Below are positions 58,211 through 64,000 of a stretch of 64,000 nucleotides of DNA, one piece after another. The position numbers and the translations under genes were made by a program. The notes below the pieces were generated by a model. That model had not been told where the DNA came from and made no database searches. It was given only the letters and a program-made list of their open reading frames with translations. This DNA comes from Nitrobacter sp047149785 (GTDB lineage: Bacteria > Pseudomonadota > Alphaproteobacteria > Rhizobiales > Xanthobacteraceae), in NCBI RefSeq assembly GCF_047149785.1, contig NZ_BAAGBE010000001.1:1426001-1490000 (forward strand). Reading direction: 5' to 3'. Numbering within the stretch: the stretch's first letter is position 1; the number at the start of each line of letters is the position of its first letter.

Positions 58211-61200
58211 CTATTGCATGCCCTCGGTCGCACCCGCGATTGGCGGCCGCTCCGGCCCACCCGTCGGCACCGCCTGCTCGATGCGCTTGTTCAGCCGATC
58301 CAGCGCCAGATAGATCACGGGCGTGGTGTAAAGCGTGAGCAGTTGGCTGAGCAGCAGGCCGCCGATGATCGAGATGCCGAGGGGGAACCGCAGTTCAGCG
58401 CCTGTGCCGCTTTCAATCGCCAGCGGCAGCGCGCCGAACAGCGCAGCCAGAGTGGTCATCATGATCGGGCGGAACCGGAGCAGACATGCCTGCACGATCG
58501 CTTCGGTCGCCGACATGCCCTGATGGCGCTCGGCCTCGAGCGCGAAATCGATCATCATGATCGCGTTCTTCTTCACGATGCCCATCAGCAGAATGATGCC
58601 GATCAGGCCGATGACGGAGAGATCCTGTCCGAACAGCATCAGCGCGAGAATGGCGCCGACGCCGGCCGAAGGCAGCGTCGAAAGAATCGTGATCGGATGA
58701 ATGTAGCTCTCATACAAGACGCCCAGAACGATGTAGATCGTGACCAGCGCGGCCAGGATCAGCCAGGGTTGCCCCGCAAGCGATTTCGAGAACTCGGCGG
58801 CATCGCCCGAGAATACGCCGACGATGCTTGAGGGCATACCGATGCGGCTCTCGATGGTCTTGACCCGCTCCACGGCATCGCCGAGCGCTTCGCCGGGGGC
58901 GAGATTGAAGCTGAGCGACGCCGCCGGAAATTGCGCGCGATGCGAGATCGCCAGCGGCGCCGTGGTTCGGGTCAACGTCGCAACCGCGGACAGCGGCACC
59001 TGCGCACCGGCGAGGCCCGGCAGATAAAGCTTGGAGAGAATCGAGGGATCGCGCTGATACTGCGGCAAGGCTTCCAGCACAACGCGATACTGATTGGCTT
59101 GCCCGTAAACGGTCGAGATCTGGCGTTGCGCGAACGCGTCGTTCAACGTGTCGTTGACGCCCTGCAGGCTGACGCCGAGCTGGCCCGCGCGCGACCGGTC
59201 GATGTTCAGCGCGGCTCGCAGACCTCCCTCCTGCACTTCCGAGGATACATCCTGAAACAGCGGATCGCGACGAAGCTCGGCAACCAGCTTGCGGGCCCAC
59301 TCCGAAACATCCGCGGCGTCGGTCCCCGTCAGGGTGTACTGGTATTGCGAACGGCTCGACTGCGTGCTGATCTGAACATCTTGCACCGGTTGAAAATAAA
59401 CCGTCATGCCGGGGATCGAGGCAACGCGCTCCTTCAGACGCGCGACCACGGCAGCGACATCGTCGCTGCGATCGCTCCTCGGTTTGAGCGTCATCACCAG
59501 TCGCCCGACGTTCGTCGTGGGATTCACGGAACCGGCGCCGATGACCGAGACGACACCCGTTACATCCGGATCCCGTTTGACGATGCCGGCCACCTCGGCT
59601 TGACGGCTTTGCATTTCGGCGAATGACACGTGCGGTCCGGCTTCCGTGACCGCCGTGATGGAAGCCGTGTCCTGCAGCGGCAAAAATCCCTTTGGCGCGA
59701 CAACGTAAAGGATCAACGTCGCGGCAATGGTCGCGAAGGTCACGGCCAGCGTTGCGGACTGGTGCGCAAGCACCCACAGCAGGCTCCGGCGGTAGAACTC
59801 GACCATGCGATCGATATTGCGGCTGACCCACGCCAATCCCGGCGTCGCGCGCTTGCCTTCGGAGCGCTTCAGAAGCCGGGAGCACATCATCGGCGTCAGA
59901 GTCAGCGACACGACGGCGGACGTGACGACCGCGATGGTCAGGGTCAGGGCGAATTCGCGGAACATCCGTCCGACCAGCCCGGACATGAACAGGAGCGGAA
60001 TGAACACCGCGATCAGCGAGACCGTGAGCGAAATCACCGTGAAGCCGATCTCGCTCGCACCCCGGAGCGAGGCTTCCAGGGCGCTTTCGCCGTTCTCCAT
60101 GTGGCGGACGATGTTTTCGATCATCACGATGGCGTCGTCGACAACGAACCCGGTGCCGATCGTCAGCGCCATCAGCGACAGGTTGTCGAGACTGAACCCG
60201 GCGAAATACATGATGCCGAAACTGGTGATCAGCGACAACGGGAGCGCCACGCCCGCGATCAACGTCGCCCGCAGCGAGCGCAGGAAAAGCAGGACGACAA
60301 GCGTAACGAGCACGACGCTGAGGATCAGCGTGAATTGCACGTCGCGGACGGAGGCGCGGATCGTCACGGTGCGGTCGCTGACGACCGTCAGTTTGACGCC
60401 GGCCGGAACCGTGCGCTGGACCTTCGGAATCTCCTCCCGGATCTGGCGGACAACCTCGATCACATTCGCGCCGGGCTGGCGCTGGATATCGATGATGACG
60501 GCCGGCGTTCCATTATACCAACCGCCGGTGCGATCGTTTTCCAGTCCGTCCACGATCCGGGCGACGTCTCCGATCGTGACCGGAGCGCCGTTACGATAGG
60601 CGACGATGATCGGCTTGTAGGCATTCGCCGCCGCGATCTGGTCGTTGGCGGCGATGGTGTAGGCTTGCTGCGCGCCGTCCAGAGAACCCTTCGGTCCCGA
60701 AACATTGGCGCCGGCAATCGCGGTGCGCAAATCCTCCATCGAGATGCCGTAAGCGGCAAGCCGCGCAAGATCCGCCTGGACGCGCACTGCCGGCTTCAAG
60801 CCGCCAAGCACGGAAACGCGTCCGACGCCCGAAATCTGACTGAGACGCTGGGTCAGGACGGTATCGGCAAGGTCGCTCATGGCGCGCAGCGAGACGGTGT
60901 CCGATGTCAGCGCGAGCGTCATCACCGGCGCATCCGCCGGATTCACTTTGGCATAAGTCGGCGGATACGGCAGGTTCTTCGGCAATATCCCGGCGGCGGC
61001 GTTGATGGCCGCCTGCACGTCCTGCGTGGCGCCGTCGATATCGCGGTTCAAATCGAATTGCAGGGAAATCTGACTGACGCCGAACGAGCTTGTCGATGTC
61101 ATGGACGACAGCGACGGGATCTGTCCGAGCTGGCGCTCCAGCGGCGCGGTCAGCAGCGACGCCACCACGTCGGGACTCGCGCCCGGCAACTGGGTCGTCA

Positions 61201-61339
61201 CCTGCACCGTTGGAAAGTCGACCTGCGGCAACGCCGAGACCGGCAACGCCCAATAGCCGAGCGCGCCTCCGATCATCAGCGCGATCCCGAGCAGGGAGGT
61301 CGCGATGGGACGACGAATAAACGGTTCGGAGACGCCCAT
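58211..61339 (-). CDS. RND efflux permease (MdtB-like, first pump of the pair)
   Basis: 1042 aa. Starts MGVSEPFIRRPIATSLLGIA. TM4 contains LTIGTGFVVDDAIVMIENIV with the Asp pair. Related to the downstream pump but clearly different in sequence, so the pair is not a recent duplication. It follows the adaptor gene after 72 bp. Pumps drugs or bile-salt-like compounds out through the outer-membrane factor, using the proton gradient. Confidence 0.93.
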   Translation of the reverse strand: MGVSEPFIRRPIATSLLGIALMIGGALGYWALPVSALPQVDFPTVQVTTQLPGASPDVVASLLTAPLERQLGQIPSLSSMTSTSSFGVSQISLQFDLNRDIDGATQDVQAAINAAAGILPKNLPYPPTYAKVNPADAPVMTLALTSDTVSLRAMSDLADTVLTQRLSQISGVGRVSVLGGLKPAVRVQADLARLAAYGISMEDLRTAIAGANVSGPKGSLDGAQQAYTIAANDQIAAANAYKPIIVAYRNGAPVTIGDVARIVDGLENDRTGGWYNGTPAVIIDIQRQPGANVIEVVRQIREEIPKVQRTVPAGVKLTVVSDRTVTIRASVRDVQFTLILSVVLVTLVVLLFLRSLRATLIAGVALPLSLITSFGIMYFAGFSLDNLSLMALTIGTGFVVDDAIVMIENIVRHMENGESALEASLRGASEIGFTVISLTVSLIAVFIPLLFMSGLVGRMFREFALTLTIAVVTSAVVSLTLTPMMCSRLLKRSEGKRATPGLAWVSRNIDRMVEFYRRSLLWVLAHQSATLAVTFATIAATLILYVVAPKGFLPLQDTASITAVTEAGPHVSFAEMQSRQAEVAGIVKRDPDVTGVVSVIGAGSVNPTTNVGRLVMTLKPRSDRSDDVAAVVARLKERVASIPGMTVYFQPVQDVQISTQSSRSQYQYTLTGTDAADVSEWARKLVAELRRDPLFQDVSSEVQEGGLRAALNIDRSRAGQLGVSLQGVNDTLNDAFAQRQISTVYGQANQYRVVLEALPQYQRDPSILSKLYLPGLAGAQVPLSAVATLTRTTAPLAISHRAQFPAASLSFNLAPGEALGDAVERVKTIESRIGMPSSIVGVFSGDAAEFSKSLAGQPWLILAALVTIYIVLGVLYESYIHPITILSTLPSAGVGAILALMLFGQDLSVIGLIGIILLMGIVKKNAIMMIDFALEAERHQGMSATEAIVQACLLRFRPIMMTTLAALFGALPLAIESGTGAELRFPLGISIIGGLLLSQLLTLYTTPVIYLALDRLNKRIEQAVPTGGPERPPIAGATEGMQ

Positions 61340-61411
61340 GTCTATCTCGTCTATTAGCTCGTCTATCAGCTCGCTGCCGCGAATTGGATGCTCAGGACCC
61401 TGTCCCCGGGA

Positions 61412-62782
61412 TCAAGGTTGAGCCTTTGCGTTGCCGCCCGGCTGCCCGCTTTCCTGCGTTCCGCTTCTCGAACGGTTTTGATTTCCCTCACCCCGCTTGC
61501 CGCGGCGTTCACCATTGCTGCCGCCTTGATTGTCGCCGCGCCTGCCTCGGCGGTTGTGAGGCGCAAGATCCGCCGTCGGCGGCTGGTGGTTCTCGCTCAC
61601 GACCACCTTTGCGCCGTCGGACAGATTGGCAAATCCCGTGGTGACCACCCGGTCCGTGGGAGCAATGCCCTTGGCAATCACAGCGTCATTTTCGTTCTGC
61701 TGCGTCACCGTTATCGGCTTCGCTGTCACGGTATCGTCGCTTCCGATCACATAGCTGAAGGTTCCGAGCGAACCGCGCTGCACCGCGGACGTCGGTATGA
61801 CCGTCGCCTGCGACAGCGTTTCCACCTTGAGGCGGACATTGACGAACTGTCCCGGCCAGAGCTGGAGGTTTCGATTTGGAAATTCGGCCTTCAGCTTCAA
61901 CGTGCCGGTCGTGGGATCGACCTGATTGTCGATGCCGACCAGCCTGCCGGTATCGGCAACCGTCGTTCCGTCGTTTCCGAAGACGTCGACTTCGAGAGCC
62001 CCTTTCGCGATCGCCGCATTCACGCGCGCGATCTGCTGTTGCGGCAGGCTGAACTGCACGGCGATGGGCTGAAGCTGGGTGATGATGACAAGTCCGGTCG
62101 CATCGGAAGCATGGATGATGTTGCCCCGATCGACCTGGCGCAGGCCCGTGCGTCCCGAAATCGGCGCGATAATCTTGGTGTAACCGAGCATCGCCTGGGC
62201 GGTGTCGATCGCGGCCTGATCGGCCTTGATGAGCGCCTCCTGTTGCGCGACGACCGCCGTCTGCGTATCGGCCTGCTGTTTCGATCCGGCGTTGGAGGCG
62301 GCCAGTTGCTGGTAGCGCTTCAGATCGAGGCGCATGTTGGCGAGTTGCGCTTCATCCTGAGCCTTCTTCGCGACCGCCTGATCGTACTGCGCCTGATAGA
62401 TCACGGGATCGATCTCGCCCAGCACGTCGCCCTTCTGCACGTCCTGCCCTTCGGCGAAATTGACGGCGATCAGCTTGCCGTCGACCTGCGAGCGCACGGT
62501 GACCGTGTTCAAGGCCCGGACTGTCCCGACGCCGTCGAGATAGACCGGCACGTCCTGGATGCGCGGCGTTGCAGCCAGCACCGGAACGGCATGATCGGGC
62601 CGCGTCCTTCCGTCGCGCTTGTTCTGCGTGAATGCGGTCCAGCCGAGATAGGAGAGCCCTACGGCGACCAGGAGCACGATGACGATCCACACGGGACGTC
62701 GCCGTCCGCGGCCCGTCACCTTGTTGCGTATGCCGGCGCCGGCCGCCTTCGCGGTTTCGTCCAGACCCGGTTTAAAGAGCAT
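61412..62782 (-). CDS. RND periplasmic adaptor (MdtA/HlyD-like)
   Basis: 456 aa. An N-terminal membrane anchor at about 31-50 (PVWIVIVLLVAVGLSYLGWT) is followed by a lipoyl half-motif (VTVRSQVDGKLIAVNFAEGQ), a coiled-coil hairpin at about 125-200, and beta-barrel and membrane-proximal parts (QVDPTTGTLKLKAEFPNRNL). The tail is a Gly/Arg/Asn-rich disordered end (about 400-456), longer than in MdtA. It links the inner-membrane pumps to the outer-membrane factor; its start overlaps the end of the outer-membrane gene by 11 bp. Confidence 0.93.
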   Translation of the reverse strand: MLFKPGLDETAKAAGAGIRNKVTGRGRRRPVWIVIVLLVAVGLSYLGWTAFTQNKRDGRTRPDHAVPVLAATPRIQDVPVYLDGVGTVRALNTVTVRSQVDGKLIAVNFAEGQDVQKGDVLGEIDPVIYQAQYDQAVAKKAQDEAQLANMRLDLKRYQQLAASNAGSKQQADTQTAVVAQQEALIKADQAAIDTAQAMLGYTKIIAPISGRTGLRQVDRGNIIHASDATGLVIITQLQPIAVQFSLPQQQIARVNAAIAKGALEVDVFGNDGTTVADTGRLVGIDNQVDPTTGTLKLKAEFPNRNLQLWPGQFVNVRLKVETLSQATVIPTSAVQRGSLGTFSYVIGSDDTVTAKPITVTQQNENDAVIAKGIAPTDRVVTTGFANLSDGAKVVVSENHQPPTADLAPHNRRGRRGDNQGGSNGERRGKRGEGNQNRSRSGTQESGQPGGNAKAQP

Positions 62783-64000
62783 TGCCCGCCCTCTCTATCC
62801 TCGGTTCCCAGCCGCCGCCGAGGGACTGATAAAGACTCACGATCGCCAGGAGCCGCGCAAGCTGCGCCTGCGACAGCGAGTCCTCCGCCTGAAACAGCGT
62901 CAGTTGCGTATTCAGCACGGTAACGATATCGGCGGTGCCGGCCCGAAGCTGCTGTTCGGACAGTTCGAACGCCCTGCGCGAGGCGGCAAGGACCTCCCGC
63001 TGGAGGCGCAGCCTCTCGGTGGTCTGGCGGATCGCGATCAACGCATTGTCGACGTCGGCGAACGCCGAAACGACCGTCTTGCGGTATGTCTGAAGCAGTT
63101 CGTCCTGTCGCGCCCTGGTATATTCGAAGTTGCCGAGAATCCTGCCGCCGTCGAAGATCGGCTGCGTCAGTCCGCCGGCCAGACTGAAGAAAGCCGCATG
63201 GGGCTGGAACAGCGCGACCAGGGCCGAACTCTGATAACCGCCCTGCCCCGTCAATTGAATGCTCGGAAAAAATTGCGCGCGCGCGCTGCCCACGTTGGCG
63301 GTTGCCGATGCGAGTTGAGCCTCCTGGCGGCGGATGTCCGGACGCTGCGTCAACAATTCCGACGGCAGACCCGGAGTCACCCGCGGGACGGCAATCCGGT
63401 TGAGCGAACCGCCCTTGACCTTCACGCTCTCTGGCGGACGAGACACCAGCGTCGCGAGCGCATTGATGTTCTGTCCCAGGATCTCACGAAGCGGCGGAAC
63501 GGCGGCCCGCTGGTTGGCCAGCACGCTTTCCTGTTGCGCGACGTCGAGATCGCTCCCGGTGCCGGCCTTCAGCCGCTGCTTGATCGCCTCGAGGACGCGC
63601 GCGGCGCTGGCGATGTTGCGCTCGGCGGTACTAATACGATCCTGCGCCGCAAGGACCTGAAAATAGGCGTTCGCAACGCTGGTCAGCGTCGTCAGGTCGA
63701 CCACATCGCGATCAAAGCGGCTCGCGGTCGCGGTTTCCTCCGCGGCCAGGGCGGCGTCGCGATTTTTACCCCAGAAATCGACCTCATAACTCGCGGCGCT
63801 CAGCGAAGTCGAGTAGTTCACGACCTCCCGACCGCCAATGCTCAAGCCGTTGGAGCTTGAGCCCGAAGTGCGGGAATAGCCTTCCTGACCCCCGACGCTG
63901 ACGCTCGGCAGCAGCGCCGCCCCCGCGATCCGGGCCTGCTGGTCGGCCTGAATGATCCGCGCCGTGGCAGCGGCAATGTCCAGATTGACGGTCTGGGCTT
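62772..64000 (-). CDS. RND outer-membrane factor, NodT/OprM family (5' end outside window)
   Basis: The frame runs open to the window edge, so the N-terminus is missing; about 409 residues are visible. TolC-like fold: ARIAGAALLPSVSVGGQEGY near the visible start, later VDFWGKNRDAALAAEETATA, SVANAYFQVLAAQDRIS and, in the second repeat, RPDIRRQEAQLASATANVGS, ARAQFFPSIQLTG and GLTQPIFDGGRILGN. Members have a lipidated N-terminus, not seen here. It is the first gene of the operon (outer-membrane factor, adaptor, two RND pumps). Confidence 0.95.
   Translation of the reverse strand, partial: AQTVNLDIAAATARIIQADQQARIAGAALLPSVSVGGQEGYSRTSGSSSNGLSIGGREVVNYSTSLSAASYEVDFWGKNRDAALAAEETATASRFDRDVVDLTTLTSVANAYFQVLAAQDRISTAERNIASAARVLEAIKQRLKAGTGSDLDVAQQESVLANQRAAVPPLREILGQNINALATLVSRPPESVKVKGGSLNRIAVPRVTPGLPSELLTQRPDIRRQEAQLASATANVGSARAQFFPSIQLTGQGGYQSSALVALFQPHAAFFSLAGGLTQPIFDGGRILGNFEYTRARQDELLQTYRKTVVSAFADVDNALIAIRQTTERLRLQREVLAASRRAFELSEQQLRAGTADIVTVLNTQLTLFQAEDSLSQAQLARLLAIVSLYQSLGGGWEPRIERAGNAL

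Overview
The window reads as chromosomal DNA of an alphaproteobacterium from the Bradyrhizobium / Nitrobacter / Rhodopseudomonas group. The reasons are high-GC coding sequence, the surE-pcm-nlpD and tatABC clusters, a Bradyrhizobium-type cyclic beta-glucan locus (ndvC, a small secreted protein, ndvB), phosphatidylcholine synthase, and families of intergenic repeats and small 'EPSLGW' proteins that I associate with this group. The exact genus is an inference; Nitrobacter or a close relative is my best guess.

Layout. 1-12.6 kb is housekeeping: the secD start and yajC (Sec translocon), a DUF815-type ATPase, a chromate transporter, an NlpD-like LysM/M23 lipoprotein, pcm, a single-domain response regulator on the opposite strand, surE, a ClC antiporter, serS, then tatC, tatB and tatA, and a second isoaspartyl methyltransferase homologue. 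Two abnormalities lie here. serS carries a low-GC in-frame insertion with nested inverted repeats. tatB is split by a one-base frameshift.

12.8-23.2 kb holds tRNA-Asn, a noncoding stretch with DnaA-box-like sites and a dispersed repeat, two small hypothetical genes, glmU, a SPOR-like membrane protein, a small membrane protein, the ndvC / secreted protein / ndvB locus, and tRNA-Lys. 23.2-28.4 kb, directly downstream of tRNA-Lys, is an eroded accessory island. It contains a ribbon-helix-helix regulator with a striking duplicated operator, an EPSLGW protein, zinc-ribbon proteins and an SGNH hydrolase. It also contains recognisable remains of a DUF3102 gene, a ParB-like gene and a RepA/AAA-type ATPase, plus three of the five copies of the dispersed repeat. 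Attachment-site repeats and an integrase were not found.

28.4-44.7 kb returns to core or lineage genes: small membrane proteins, a DUF2147 protein, a cupin, the 5-oxoprolinase set pxpBCA, a quinone oxidoreductase, terC and pcs (overlapping), a UbiH-like monooxygenase, hspQ and an IalB-family protein. After these come an oligopeptide-type binding protein, a degenerate acyl-CoA-synthetase-like protein and a degenerate GGDEF protein. 44.7-64 kb contains sdhE-mfd, recG, a DUF502 membrane protein, glmS, tRNA-Cys, a DTW-domain tRNA modification enzyme, and a complete MdtABC-like RND efflux operon. That operon has two different RND pumps, an adaptor and an outer-membrane factor, the last cut by the window edge.

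Genes that appear to work together: SecD/YajC and TatABC in protein export; SurE, Pcm and NlpD as a conserved stationary-phase/envelope cluster; GlmU and GlmS in UDP-GlcNAc synthesis (not adjacent); NdvB/NdvC in cyclic beta-1,3/1,6-glucan synthesis; PxpABC in 5-oxoproline breakdown; Mfd and RecG in repair; and the four-gene RND system in efflux. All calls come from reading the sequence; no database search was run.
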